A stretch of 42,422 nucleotides of DNA from an uncultured Selenomonadales bacterium (GCA_947307055.1 CAMZHX010000019.1:1-42422); one strand, 5' to 3'. Shown: positions 24,646 to 32,535, counted from the stretch's first letter. The notes: generated from the letters alone by a model not told the origin. Made by a program: numbers and translations.

Positions 24646-25044
24646 TTAGCCGAGAATAACGAGCGATTCGTGAGCCTTGACGCTTTGACCGGCCGCGACG
24701 TTGAATTTCTTGACGGTGCCGTCGGCGTCGGCGGTGATTTCGTTCTGCATCTTCATAGCTTCGAGAATCAAGAGGACATCGCCGGCCTTGACTGCTTGAC
24801 CTTCAGCGGCGACGAGTTTAATAACTTTGCCGGGCATGGGGGCATCGACGGAATGTTCGCCTGCGCCCGCCGCAACTTTAGCCGCAGGAGCCGGAGCCGC
24901 CGCTTTGGGAGCCGGTGCCGGTGCAGGAGCCGCTTTAGGAGCCGGAGCCGCCGCTTTAGGTGCGCCGCCCGCCGCTTTTACTTCTTCCACTTCGACTTCG
25001 TAAGTCGTGCCGTTTACAGTGACGTTAAATTTTTTTGTTGCCAT
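24646..25044 (-). CDS. mmdC: methylmalonyl-CoA decarboxylase biotin carrier (gamma) subunit
   Basis: This biotinyl protein shuttles the carboxyl group from the alpha carboxyltransferase to the membrane-bound beta decarboxylase of the Na+-pumping enzyme. [19 protein letters not shown] is the usual N-terminus. Residues 30-60 are an Ala/Pro hinge made of [13 protein letters not shown] repeats. The C-terminal biotinyl domain contains the EAMKM motif with the biotinylated Lys. At 132 residues its length is typical. GGAGGG precedes the ATG. It is last in the operon and followed by a terminator. The same fold serves oxaloacetate decarboxylase, but the epimerase and CoA-transferase neighbours favour methylmalonyl-CoA. 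Confidence 0.92.
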   Translation of the reverse strand: MATKKFNVTVNGTTYEVEVEEVKAAGGAPKAAAPAPKAAPAPAPAPKAAAPAPAAKVAAGAGEHSVDAPMPGKVIKLVAAEGQAVKAGDVLLILEAMKMQNEITADADGTVKKFNVAAGQSVKAHESLVILG

Positions 25045-25062
25045 TGAAAATTTCCCTCCGAT

Positions 25063-25200
25063 TTATTTGTTGAGCTTGTTCGCCAAAGCCCAGTTGTCAT
25101 TGCGTTTGATTTTGACCGAGACGACTTTGCCGCCGCCGCACATTGATTGAACCGCCGCCGTAATTGCCGCGATGATTTCGGGTTTAATTTTTTCAGCCAC
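25063..25200 (-). CDS. small (45-residue) epsilon/delta-like subunit of methylmalonyl-CoA decarboxylase
   Basis: GTG start at 25200, six bases after GGAGG, and TAA at 25065-25063. The product begins MAEKIKPEIIAAITAAVQSM and ends VVSVKIKRNDNWALANKLNK. This resembles the small epsilon subunit of the Veillonella enzyme and the C-terminal end of its delta subunit, which stabilise the complex and link it to the membrane part; no membrane span is present here. It lies between mmdA and mmdC with a good ribosome binding site on each side, strongly supporting that it is real. It could equally be called an mmdD- or mmdE-type subunit. Confidence 0.8.
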   Translation of the reverse strand: MAEKIKPEIIAAITAAVQSMCGGGKVVSVKIKRNDNWALANKLNK

Positions 25201-25212
25201 AGTAACTCCTCC

Positions 25213-26742
25213 TTAAAGCGGAATGTTGCCGTGTTTCTTAGCGGGACCGACTTCGCGCTTACTTGCTAGGGCATTTAACGCGGTGATAACGAGCGGGCGA
25301 GTTTCTTTCGGCTCGATAACCATATCGGCATAACCGCGTTCGGCCGCCTTGTAGGGCGTCGCGAACTCTTCGACATACTCGGCGGTTTTCTTATCCTTGT
25401 CGGGGTCTTTGCGGAAAATAATATTCGCCGCGCCCGCAGGTCCCATAACCGCAATCTCCGCGGAAGGCCACGCCATAACTTGATCTGCTCCGAGTTCACG
25501 ACAGCACATCGCGATATAAGAACCGCCATAAGCCTTGCGCGTAATGACAGTGACTTTCGGGACGGTTGCTTCGGAATAGGCGTAAAGCATTTTCGCGCCG
25601 TGACGAATTATGCCGTTATATTCTTGGTCGACGCCGGGTAAGAAGCCGGGAACGTCAACGAGATTCACGAGCGGCAAATTAAAGGCGTCGCAGAATCTTA
25701 TAAACCGCGCAGATTTGTCCGAAGCGTCAACGTCGAGGCAACCCGCCATGACCGCCGGTTGATTCGCGATAATGCCAACGCTGCGTCCGCCGAATCGCGC
25801 AAAGCATGTGATAATATTCGTGGCGAAGTGCTGGTGAACTTCGTAGAACTCGCCGTTGTCGACAATCATGCGGATAACATCTTTCATGTCGTAAGGCGCG
25901 TTGGGGTTGTCGGGGATAATCGTGTTAAGTTCTTCGTCTTGGCGGTCGGGGTCGTCATCGGTCTCGACAAGCGGCGCGTCCTCAAGGTTATTGCTGGGCA
26001 GGAAACTGAGCAGATAGCGAATTTGTTTAATGCAGTCTTCCTCGTCCTCCGCCGCGAAATGTGCAACGCCAGAGCGTGTGTTATGAGTCATTGCGCCGCC
26101 GAGTTCTTCGGCAGTAACTTCTTCGGCCGTGACGGATTTGATAACCGCAGGGCCCGTGATAAACATTTGGCTAGTCTTCTTGACCATGTAAATAAAATCG
26201 GTTATGGCAGGGGAATAAACCGCGCCGCCCGCGCAAGGTCCCATGATAACGGAAATTTGCGGGATAACGCCGCTGGCCGCCGTATTGCGGAAGAAAATCC
26301 CTGCGTAACCTGAAAGCGCGTCGACTGCCTCTTGAATGCGTGCGCCGCCCGAATCGTTTATGCCGATAAGCGGTGCGCCCATTTTCATTGCCAAATCCAT
26401 AACCTTCCAGATTTTATGCGCGTGTTTTTCGCCGAGACTGCCTCCCTCGACCGTGAAATCCTGCGCAAAGGCGTAGACTAAACGTCCGTCAACAGTGCCG
26501 TAGCCAGTTACGACGCCTTCGCCCGGCAGGTCTTTTTTATCCTGACCAAAGTTGGTGCAACGATGCTTGACGAACATATCGAGCTCAACGAAAGTTCCCT
26601 CGTCAAAGAACATGTCGATACGTTCGCGAGCAGTCATCTTGCCCTTTTCGTGTTGTTTATCTATTCTGGACTTGCCGCCGCCCTGAAGAATTTTTTCCTT
26701 CTTCGAGTGCATTAAGTCAATTTTTTCTTGAACTGTCGCCAT
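25213..26742 (-). CDS. mmdA: methylmalonyl-CoA decarboxylase alpha subunit (carboxyltransferase)
   Basis: This subunit transfers the carboxyl group of (S)-methylmalonyl-CoA to biotin, the first step of the decarboxylation that yields propionyl-CoA and drives Na+ export. At 509 residues it has the two crotonase-like halves of the carboxyltransferase family: GVVTGYGTVDGRLVYAFAQD, INDSGGARIQEAVDALSGY and MGPCAGGAVYSPAITDF in the N-half; FCDAFNLPLVNLVDVPGFLP, and KAYGGSYIAMCCRELGAD in the C-half. AAGGAG precedes the ATG by 8 bases. The related propionyl-CoA carboxylase beta chain is an alternative, but no biotin carboxylase is nearby, and the small subunit and free biotin carrier fit the decarboxylase. 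The membrane beta subunit is not in this window. Confidence 0.94.
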   Translation of the reverse strand: MATVQEKIDLMHSKKEKILQGGGKSRIDKQHEKGKMTARERIDMFFDEGTFVELDMFVKHRCTNFGQDKKDLPGEGVVTGYGTVDGRLVYAFAQDFTVEGGSLGEKHAHKIWKVMDLAMKMGAPLIGINDSGGARIQEAVDALSGYAGIFFRNTAASGVIPQISVIMGPCAGGAVYSPAITDFIYMVKKTSQMFITGPAVIKSVTAEEVTAEELGGAMTHNTRSGVAHFAAEDEEDCIKQIRYLLSFLPSNNLEDAPLVETDDDPDRQDEELNTIIPDNPNAPYDMKDVIRMIVDNGEFYEVHQHFATNIITCFARFGGRSVGIIANQPAVMAGCLDVDASDKSARFIRFCDAFNLPLVNLVDVPGFLPGVDQEYNGIIRHGAKMLYAYSEATVPKVTVITRKAYGGSYIAMCCRELGADQVMAWPSAEIAVMGPAGAANIIFRKDPDKDKKTAEYVEEFATPYKAAERGYADMVIEPKETRPLVITALNALASKREVGPAKKHGNIPL

Positions 26743-26765
26743 TTATTACGCTCCTTTCAGTCGCT

Positions 26766-26869
26766 TAAGGGACAAGGGGAACGGGAAATGGGAAAAGCAA
26801 GTTTGAAAGGGAAAAGTTTAAAACCTTATCCCTACCCTTTTCCCTTCTCCCATCTCCCTTTTCCCTTAT
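26766..26869 (-). repeat. intercistronic simple-sequence inverted repeat, GGGAAAA type (mce-mmdA spacer)
   Basis: The left arm on the plus strand consists of degenerate GGGAAA/GGGAC/GGGGAAC units (about 26766-26816), and the right arm (about 26825-26868) consists of CCCTTTT/CCCATCT/CCCTTCT units, so a mRNA hairpin with a short A/T loop forms. The right arm begins in the mce stop codon and the left arm ends about 10 bases before the mmdA ribosome binding site, filling nearly the whole 123-base spacer. Confidence 0.85.
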
Positions 26870-27282
26870 TTAATCGGTTGGCAAAGCTCCAAAAGGACGC
26901 CGTGAGTTGCTTTGGGGTGAATAAACGCAATCATTTTATTGCCTGCGCCCTTACGCGGTTTTTCGTCGATGAGCTTAACGCCCTTTTCCTTGAGGTCAGC
27001 AAGTGCCGCTTCGAGGTCGTCAACGAGCAATGCGATATGTTGAATGCCGCCGCGCCCGCCGTTTTTCTCCATGAACTTTGCAATCGGGCTGGATTCTTCG
27101 GTCGCAACGAGGAGCTCAATTTCGCTGCCGTTAGGCGTGGGATAAAAACCGGTCGTGACTTTTTGTTCGGCTACGGTCTCTTCGCCGTTCGACTTCAAGC
27201 CGAGCAATTCCCAGAATGCACCGACTTCTGCCAAATCTTTTGCCGCTATGCCAATGTGGTCTACTCCAAGAACTTTGAACAT
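26866..27282 (-). CDS. mce: methylmalonyl-CoA epimerase
   Basis: This enzyme interconverts the R and S forms of methylmalonyl-CoA, linking the mutase product to the S-specific decarboxylase. It is a 138-residue vicinal-oxygen-chelate protein with two beta-alpha-beta-beta-beta units. Metal ligands expected in the family are visible: His9 (VDHIGIAAKDL), Glu in GSEIELLVA, His in GGIQHIALLVDD, and Glu in GVLLELCQP. Also conserved are FYPTPNG and LKEKGVKLIDEKPRKGAGN. AGGAGG lies 10 bases before the ATG. It is placed directly upstream of mmdA, which supports the propionate role of the operon. Confidence 0.95.
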   Translation of the reverse strand: MFKVLGVDHIGIAAKDLAEVGAFWELLGLKSNGEETVAEQKVTTGFYPTPNGSEIELLVATEESSPIAKFMEKNGGRGGIQHIALLVDDLEAALADLKEKGVKLIDEKPRKGAGNKMIAFIHPKATHGVLLELCQPIK

Positions 27283-27301
27283 TTCATTAAAACCTCCTAA
27301 A

Positions 27302-27379
27302 ATAGGTTAATAGGTTAATAGGTGGATAGGTGGGTAGTAGTTAGCTAATAACCTATCCACCTGACAACCTAACCACCTT
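27302..27379 (-). repeat. intercistronic simple-sequence inverted repeat, TAGGT type (nitroreductase-mce spacer)
   Basis: The plus-strand left arm has units TAGGTTAA (twice), TAGGTGGA and TAGGTGGG; the right arm has AACCTATCCACC, TGACAACC and TAACCACC units. The arms are complementary and meet near AGTTAGCTAAT. The structure starts at the stop codon of the nitroreductase gene and ends just before the AGGAGG site of mce. Confidence 0.85.
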
Positions 27380-27981
27380 CAAATCTCTCTGAAAATTTTA
27401 ACGCGGGTGCCGGTCGGGACTTTGTAAAGCGGTTCGGGGTCTTCGAGTTTCTCGCCGAAGACGAGTTGCGCGACCAAGTCCCAACTGTCAGGCAGGTCGA
27501 AAATTTGTCTGATAGGCTCATCAATCAGCGGGTTGAAGTGCTGAAGATTCGCGCCAAGCCCCAAATCCTCAAGAGCCGTCCAGATAGCGAATTGCAACAT
27601 GCCATTAGCCTGCATAGCCCAGCCGGGCAAATTGTCCCTGTATTCGGGGAGTTGGTCTTGCATAGCCTTAATCATGTTGCTCGACTCGAAGAAAAGAATC
27701 GTTCCGTAAGCCGCCGCGAAAGCGTTGAGTTTATATTCAATCTCGGCAAATTTGAGCGGCGGAAGAGTCGATTTAAGTTCGTTGCGTGCAATATTCCAAA
27801 CGTTTTCGTGATGATCGAGCATAGTCACGACGACGCGAGCCGATTGCATATGGAAAGGCGACGGCGTGTCTTTGGTCATGCGCTCGACTGCCGCGATTAT
27901 CTCCGACTGCAGAACCGGAATTTCTCTACCGAGCTTGTAGATTGAACGGCGGCTTTTGACTGCCTCTTGATAAGTTTTCAT
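27379..27981 (-). CDS. nitroreductase family protein
   Basis: A 200-residue FMN-binding nitroreductase-fold protein, similar to the YdgI/Hbn1-like group. The N-terminus YQEAVKSRRSIYKLGREIPV carries the SRRSI/Y flavin-binding pattern; SPFHMQSARVVVTML, AMQANGMLQFAIWTALEDLG and FNPLIDEPIRQIFDLP are the other conserved blocks. AAGGAGA precedes the ATG. It is cotranscribed between the CoA-transferase and epimerase genes, which is unexpected because propionate formation needs no such enzyme; it may use NAD(P)H to reduce a flavin-dependent substrate for redox balance (speculative). Confidence 0.87.
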   Translation of the reverse strand: MKTYQEAVKSRRSIYKLGREIPVLQSEIIAAVERMTKDTPSPFHMQSARVVVTMLDHHENVWNIARNELKSTLPPLKFAEIEYKLNAFAAAYGTILFFESSNMIKAMQDQLPEYRDNLPGWAMQANGMLQFAIWTALEDLGLGANLQHFNPLIDEPIRQIFDLPDSWDLVAQLVFGEKLEDPEPLYKVPTGTRVKIFREI

Positions 27982-28009
27982 CTTAATTTCTCCTTACCAC
28001 TAACCCAAA

Positions 28010-28080
28010 ATTAGTTATTAGTTGTTAGGTTATTAGTTGTTAGAATTCTAATCACCTAACCACCTAACCACCTAATAACT
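28010..28080 (-). repeat. intercistronic simple-sequence inverted repeat, TTAGGT type (CoA-transferase-nitroreductase spacer)
   Basis: The left arm has units TTAGTTATTAGTTG, TTAGGTTATTAGTTG and TTAG; a palindromic GAATTC sits at the apex; the right arm has CTAATCACCTAACC, ACCTAACC and ACCTAATAAC. The arms are complementary. The structure begins at the CoA-transferase stop codon and ends about 25 bases before the next ribosome binding site. Confidence 0.85.
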
Positions 28081-29586
28081 TCACTTCCTCATGTCTCCTG
28101 TCTCAAGGAAGCGCGTATGGAAGCTCAAAGCCTCGTGCAACAAATGTGGCGTCGCTGCCTTCTTCGTTGCGGCGAGTGCTCTCTCGTAATAGTCAAGCAA
28201 CATCGGGCGATAATCGGGGTGTGCGCATTTGTTGATGACTTCGAGCGCACGAGTTCTCGGCTCAAGCCCGCGCAGGTCGGCAATCCCGTATTCACTGATG
28301 ATAACGTCGACATCATGTTCGGTGTGGTCAATATGCGAGCAAAACGGAACTACCGAACTAATCTTACCGCCCTTAGCCGTAGACGGCGTGTAGAAAATCG
28401 TCAGGTAAGCATTGCGGGCAAAATCGCCGCTGCCGCCTATGCCATTCATCATCTTTGTGCCGGTGACGTGCGTCGAATTGATATTGCCATAAATATCGAC
28501 TTCAAGGGCGGTGTTCATAGCGATGACGCCCAGACGGTGCACGACTTCGGGCGAATTGGAAATTTCTTCGGGGCGGAGCAGAATATATTTGCGGTATTTG
28601 TCGATGTCCTTATAAAATCTGTCCATGCCGGCGGGCGACGGGCTAAACGCCGTGCCGCTCGCAAATTTCAATTTGCCCGCGTCGATAAGGTCAAGCATCG
28701 CGTCCTGAATAACTTCGGTGTAAACAATGAGGTCGCTCATATCGCCTTCGACGAAACCTTCAAGCACCGCATTAGCGACATTGCCGACGCCCGATTGCAA
28801 AGGCAGAAGTCCTTTAGGCATACGACCAGCTTTGATTTCCGCCTTGAGGAATTCGAGCGTAAAAGCTGCCATTTTCTTTGAATTCTCATCAATCGGCGAA
28901 AGGTCGCGGGTATGGTCTTTGACATCGCACGGGACGATAAATTTAATCTTATCGGGCGTGCAAGGGATATACGGCGTGCCGATTCTGTCGTCGGCGTGGA
29001 CAATCGGAATGGGCAAGCGATTGGGCGGGTCGAGCGGGACGTAAACATCGTGCATACCTTCTAGCTCAAGCGGCTGCGTGGTATTGATTTCGACGACGAC
29101 AACGTCCGCGCTTTGAACGTAACTTGCCGCGTTGCCCAAAGAAGTCGTCGGGATTAAATTTCCCTCTTCGGTTATGGCGCAGGCCTCGACCAATGCGAAA
29201 TCAATTTTCTTTTTGATAAAGCCGGTGCGGGTCAACTGCGCGGATTCGCTAAGGTGCAAGTCGAGATAATCAACAGTGCCGTCGTTGATGAGCGGGCGAA
29301 GTTTGCTGTCGGTCTGGTAGGGCAAACGTTGCTTAATGCCTTTGACTTCAGCAAGTGCGCCGTCGAGTTCGGGGCCGGTCGAAGCTCCAGTCCAAATGTT
29401 TACTTGGAAGGGTTCTTTCTTCATGCGTTCAGCCAATGCGAGCGGTACTGCTTTAGGATAAGCACTCGCTGTAAAGCCGCTGCAACCAATCGTCCAGCCT
29501 GGTTGAATCCAATTCGCTACTTCCTCCGCGCTCACGATTTTGCTAAGCAAATCTTTATTGCGCACTCTGTCGGTAATATCAATCAT
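28081..29586 (-). CDS. acetyl-CoA hydrolase/transferase family protein, probably succinate (propionate):CoA transferase
   Basis: A 501-residue CoA-transferase of the acetyl-CoA hydrolase/transferase family. The N-terminal GCSGFTASAYPKAVPLALAE binds CoA; LVEACAITEEGNLIPTTSLG and the glycine-rich GIGGSGDFARNAYLTIFYTP are family blocks. The likely catalytic glutamate is in VYTEVIQDAMLDL. In this operon the likely reaction is propionyl-CoA + succinate to propionate + succinyl-CoA, which closes the succinate-propionate cycle (inference from neighbours). 4-Hydroxybutyrate or acetate CoA-transferase activity is an alternative. AAGGAGG lies 6 bases before the ATG. It is the first gene of the operon, with its own promoter. 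Confidence 0.9.
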   Translation of the reverse strand: MIDITDRVRNKDLLSKIVSAEEVANWIQPGWTIGCSGFTASAYPKAVPLALAERMKKEPFQVNIWTGASTGPELDGALAEVKGIKQRLPYQTDSKLRPLINDGTVDYLDLHLSESAQLTRTGFIKKKIDFALVEACAITEEGNLIPTTSLGNAASYVQSADVVVVEINTTQPLELEGMHDVYVPLDPPNRLPIPIVHADDRIGTPYIPCTPDKIKFIVPCDVKDHTRDLSPIDENSKKMAAFTLEFLKAEIKAGRMPKGLLPLQSGVGNVANAVLEGFVEGDMSDLIVYTEVIQDAMLDLIDAGKLKFASGTAFSPSPAGMDRFYKDIDKYRKYILLRPEEISNSPEVVHRLGVIAMNTALEVDIYGNINSTHVTGTKMMNGIGGSGDFARNAYLTIFYTPSTAKGGKISSVVPFCSHIDHTEHDVDVIISEYGIADLRGLEPRTRALEVINKCAHPDYRPMLLDYYERALAATKKAATPHLLHEALSFHTRFLETGDMRK

Positions 29587-29643
29587 TAAAATCCTCCTTT
29601 ACATAATCAGCGATTATAATTATTCTTGAATCGATTTATCCGA

Positions 29644-29672
29644 AGTTTAACACGTAGACATTTCAAAATCAA
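29644..29672 (-). promoter_or_regulatory. candidate promoter of the propionate operon
   Basis: On the minus strand: TTGATT (29672-29667), a 17-base spacer, and TAAACT (29649-29644). A perfect TATAAT also lies further downstream, but without a -35 box at suitable distance. The region follows directly after the terminator of the RTX gene. Confidence 0.45.
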
Positions 29673-29681
29673 CAGCTACAT

Positions 29682-29725
29682 AAAAAAATCCCGCCTTTCG
29701 ACGGGAGTTACTTTTAAAAAGTAAC
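29682..29725 (-). terminator. terminator of the RTX gene with preceding palindrome
   Basis: On the minus strand a palindrome (GTTACTTTT 29707-29715 with AAAAGTAAC 29717-29725) comes first. A hairpin follows, formed by CCCGCC (29690-29695) and GACGGG (29700-29705) with one mismatch, ending in a run of seven T residues (29688-29682). Confidence 0.75.
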
Positions 29726-29745
29726 CAAACAATAAGAACGTCACA

Positions 29746-32535
29746 TTATTTCTTGACGAGTTTGCTTGAACTGAGTTTGTAAGACGTTCCGTTGACGTTG
29801 AAAGTTGTTGCAGTGAAATTTTTAAGAGTAATAGCGTTGGAAGTGGAGCCGACCTTGAAATAAACTTCCTTCTTGGATTTGTTGTAGGTTCCGGTGAAAG
29901 TTTCGGTGATTTTCAACATGTCAGTATTGTCGAAGCCATAGATAACATCTTTGCCATCGCCGTTGGCATAGATAAATGTATCTTTGCCGGCGTCGCCCCA
30001 TAACGAGTCATTTCCCTTGCCGCCCGTCAAAGTGTCATTGCCTTTGCCGCCGTAAATTTTGTCATTGCCGGCATTGCCTAAGATTGAATCATTACCTGCC
30101 GCGCCGTATAGCGAATCGTTTTTACTTCCGCCCGTGATTGTATTAGCTAAACTGTTGCCGGTAATTTTAACTGCAGTCGTACGTTTCGAGGCGTTGATAG
30201 TTTTGATTGCAGAGCCGACCGTTACGGGCGATTTAGTTTTGTCAGTGACTGTTAAAGTTGTCGAGCCGCCGATTATCGTTGAAAGATTTTTTCCCGCCGA
30301 AGTGGTAAGGCTTAACGATTTGCCCTTAGCATTTTTGACGGTGAGAGAATTTTTACCCATAGTGAAGACGACATCTGAACCGCTGACTGAAGTTTTAGTA
30401 ATTGCGGCGGTCATAGAGATTTTATCGCCGGTCGCGTAATCGGTTATGACATCTTTTCCTGTGCCGCTTATGAAAACATCTTTGCCCTTGCTACCCGTCA
30501 AAGTATCGTTGCCTTTTGCGCCATTTAAAGTGTCATTACCGTCGCCGCCGACTAGCGAATCATTGCCTGCGTTGCCATAAATTTTATCATTTCCCGCGCC
30601 GCCTGATAGTGTATCTTTTTTCTCACTTCCGAGAAGTATGTTATTTTTGCTGTCGCCTTTGAGATTTAATCCTTTTTGATTCAACGAATCTGTTATTTTT
30701 GTCCACCAGTTGCCGATTGCGTTTCCAATGCTTTTTGCAAGCTTTACACTTTTATCTCCAATGTAATTGAAAAGAATTTTGTAACCTTCTGCAGCTTTTT
30801 CTATATATGTCATATCGCTGTAAGAACTTCCGCCAAGTTTCTTGTCTAACCAGTTGAAAAATACATCAGATGCGCCCAAAGTCATTTTTCTAGCAAATTC
30901 ATCAAGGCTGACCATAACGGAATCAATTTTTGTGTCTCTAAAATCCGTCAAAGTAAATGAACCGTCCGCAGAATATTTTTCAATACTCTTTTGCGTTTGA
31001 ACGCTACCCATATACAGAGCCGAAGCAGTAGCCACAACTAAATTTATCTCCATTGACGGGACTTTAGCGTTTGGGATTACCAATTTTGCAAATTCACCGC
31101 TGACGGTAAATAAATCTTTTACAATATTGTCGCGTTCTTTATCGTTTATTCCGTCAGTCGTAGCGATTATTGAGCCGGCAAGCCCAAACAGAGAACCGCC
31201 CAATCCTAAGCCGAGAGATTTTGCCAATTCTTTATCAGACAGTTTCAAAACGGCATTTCCGAACTTCATAAGATTTTTAACGCAATCGGAAACTTGTTTT
31301 CCCCAATTTGCGTCTCTTTTTTTGCTTTTAACGAGTCCGAGGAAAGTTTCTGCCGACGAGCACATATTTCCAAGAACATCAAAGCTGTCATTTGCTTTGC
31401 CCGCCAATTTGAATATCGAAGACAGTGACGATAATTTTTTTTGCGTCGGAGCGTCTAAAGTTTTGAGTCCGTCCACATTTTTTAATATTACGTCGCTCAT
31501 ATCTGTTTTCAAAAGTGTTTCAAAGCCGGTTAAAGCTTTATTGCGTACGCTTTGCTTAGACTTGCCGCCGAAATCAGTTACATTTACTTTCGAGAAGATA
31601 TTATTTGAGCTATTTGAGCTACTGCTTGTTTTTGTGCCTTTAATGTTGACTTTATCCAAGCTCGCCGCGCCCATTAAAGAAATTTTGCCGTTCCAGACCG
31701 TCACGATAATATCTGAGCCGCTTTTTTTCGTAGAATAGGAGCCGCCGCTGATTGATAGCGTAGAATCTGCCTTGAAGCCGTAAATAATATCGTTGCCGTC
31801 GCCTGAACTGTATTTGAATAGGACATTTGAGCCGTCGTTATCGTCATAGGCATAACCACCACTAATATTGTAATTGTTATAAATAGCATCGTTGCCCTTG
31901 CCGCCTGTGATTGTTACTGACGAGCCCCAATTATCAACAGAATCATTGCCCTTGCCGCCTGTTATTGTCACTGACGAGCCATAATTCTCAACAGAATCAT
32001 CGCCTTCGCCGGTGTTTATTGTCACTTCCGAGCCAGAATTATCAACATAATCATTTCCTTCGCCGGTGTTGATTGTCACTGAATCGCCATACCAGTTATC
32101 AACAGAATCATTGCCTGCGCCGGTGTTGATTGTAACTGACAAGCCAGGATTATAAACCTCATCATTGCCTTCGCCGGTGTTTATTGTCACTTCCGAGCCA
32201 TAATTCTCAACAGAATCATTTCCTTCGCCGGTGTTTATTGTCACTGACGAGCCATAATTCTCAACAGAATCATTACCTGCGCCTGTGTTGATTGTCACTG
32301 ACGAGCTACCATTATTCCAAACATAATCATTTCCTTCGCCGGTGTTTATTGTCACTTCCGAGCCATAATTCTCAACAGAATCATTGCCTGCGCCCGCGTT
32401 GATTGTGACGTTTGAGCCGCCATCGTGCCAAATTTCCTCATTACCTTCATACCAATAACCGCCATTTTGAATAGAATCGTCGCCGCTGGTGCCGCTGAGC
32501 AGAGTATTTGACTTGTCATTATAAATTTCAGCCAT
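29746..32535 (-). CDS. large RTX-like calcium-binding secreted protein
   Basis: A 929-residue acidic/Gly-Asn-Asp-rich protein without an N-terminal signal peptide, as expected for type I secretion through a C-terminal signal. Residues 43-223 form ten 17-19-residue repeats of the type VTINTGEGNDSVENYGSS. Residues 310-640 or so form a non-repetitive, largely helical domain of no recognised family. Two further RTX blocks follow (GGAGNDKIYGNAGNDSLVGG and GAAGNDSILGNAGNDKIYGG), each with Ca-binding GGxGxD-type nonapeptides, separated by a beta-rich part. The C-terminus ends in FNVNGTSYKLSSSKLVKK. The role could be surface layer, adhesion or toxin; no activating acyltransferase or type I exporter genes are adjacent. 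AGGAGG precedes the ATG. Confidence 0.85.
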   Translation of the reverse strand: MAEIYNDKSNTLLSGTSGDDSIQNGGYWYEGNEEIWHDGGSNVTINAGAGNDSVENYGSEVTINTGEGNDYVWNNGSSSVTINTGAGNDSVENYGSSVTINTGEGNDSVENYGSEVTINTGEGNDEVYNPGLSVTINTGAGNDSVDNWYGDSVTINTGEGNDYVDNSGSEVTINTGEGDDSVENYGSSVTITGGKGNDSVDNWGSSVTITGGKGNDAIYNNYNISGGYAYDDNDGSNVLFKYSSGDGNDIIYGFKADSTLSISGGSYSTKKSGSDIIVTVWNGKISLMGAASLDKVNIKGTKTSSSSNSSNNIFSKVNVTDFGGKSKQSVRNKALTGFETLLKTDMSDVILKNVDGLKTLDAPTQKKLSSLSSIFKLAGKANDSFDVLGNMCSSAETFLGLVKSKKRDANWGKQVSDCVKNLMKFGNAVLKLSDKELAKSLGLGLGGSLFGLAGSIIATTDGINDKERDNIVKDLFTVSGEFAKLVIPNAKVPSMEINLVVATASALYMGSVQTQKSIEKYSADGSFTLTDFRDTKIDSVMVSLDEFARKMTLGASDVFFNWLDKKLGGSSYSDMTYIEKAAEGYKILFNYIGDKSVKLAKSIGNAIGNWWTKITDSLNQKGLNLKGDSKNNILLGSEKKDTLSGGAGNDKIYGNAGNDSLVGGDGNDTLNGAKGNDTLTGSKGKDVFISGTGKDVITDYATGDKISMTAAITKTSVSGSDVVFTMGKNSLTVKNAKGKSLSLTTSAGKNLSTIIGGSTTLTVTDKTKSPVTVGSAIKTINASKRTTAVKITGNSLANTITGGSKNDSLYGAAGNDSILGNAGNDKIYGGKGNDTLTGGKGNDSLWGDAGKDTFIYANGDGKDVIYGFDNTDMLKITETFTGTYNKSKKEVYFKVGSTSNAITLKNFTATTFNVNGTSYKLSSSKLVKK
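31867..32409 (-). repeat. ten tandem 51-57-base repeats in the RTX-like gene
   Basis: Units encode VTINTG(E/A)GND(S/Y/E)V(E/D/W)N-type repeats of 17-19 residues (54 bases for 18-residue units; two units have 19 and the last 17). The first eight are of the VTIN(T/A)G type; the last two (VTITGGKGND) differ. The DNA copies are very similar, so copy number may vary. Confidence 0.9.

Noticed and set aside
24844..25047. Arg/Ser-rich plus-strand ORF opposite the biotin carrier gene
   Set aside because: It is the antisense of the Ala/Pro hinge of mmdC, which gives a spurious basic repeat.
26766..28080. CRISPR array
   Set aside because: The repeats are 7-8 bases, degenerate and arranged as inverted arms, with no unique spacers of constant length.
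31867..32409. CRISPR-like or mobile repeat array
   Set aside because: The 51-57-base periodicity is fully explained by in-frame protein repeats of the RTX-like gene.
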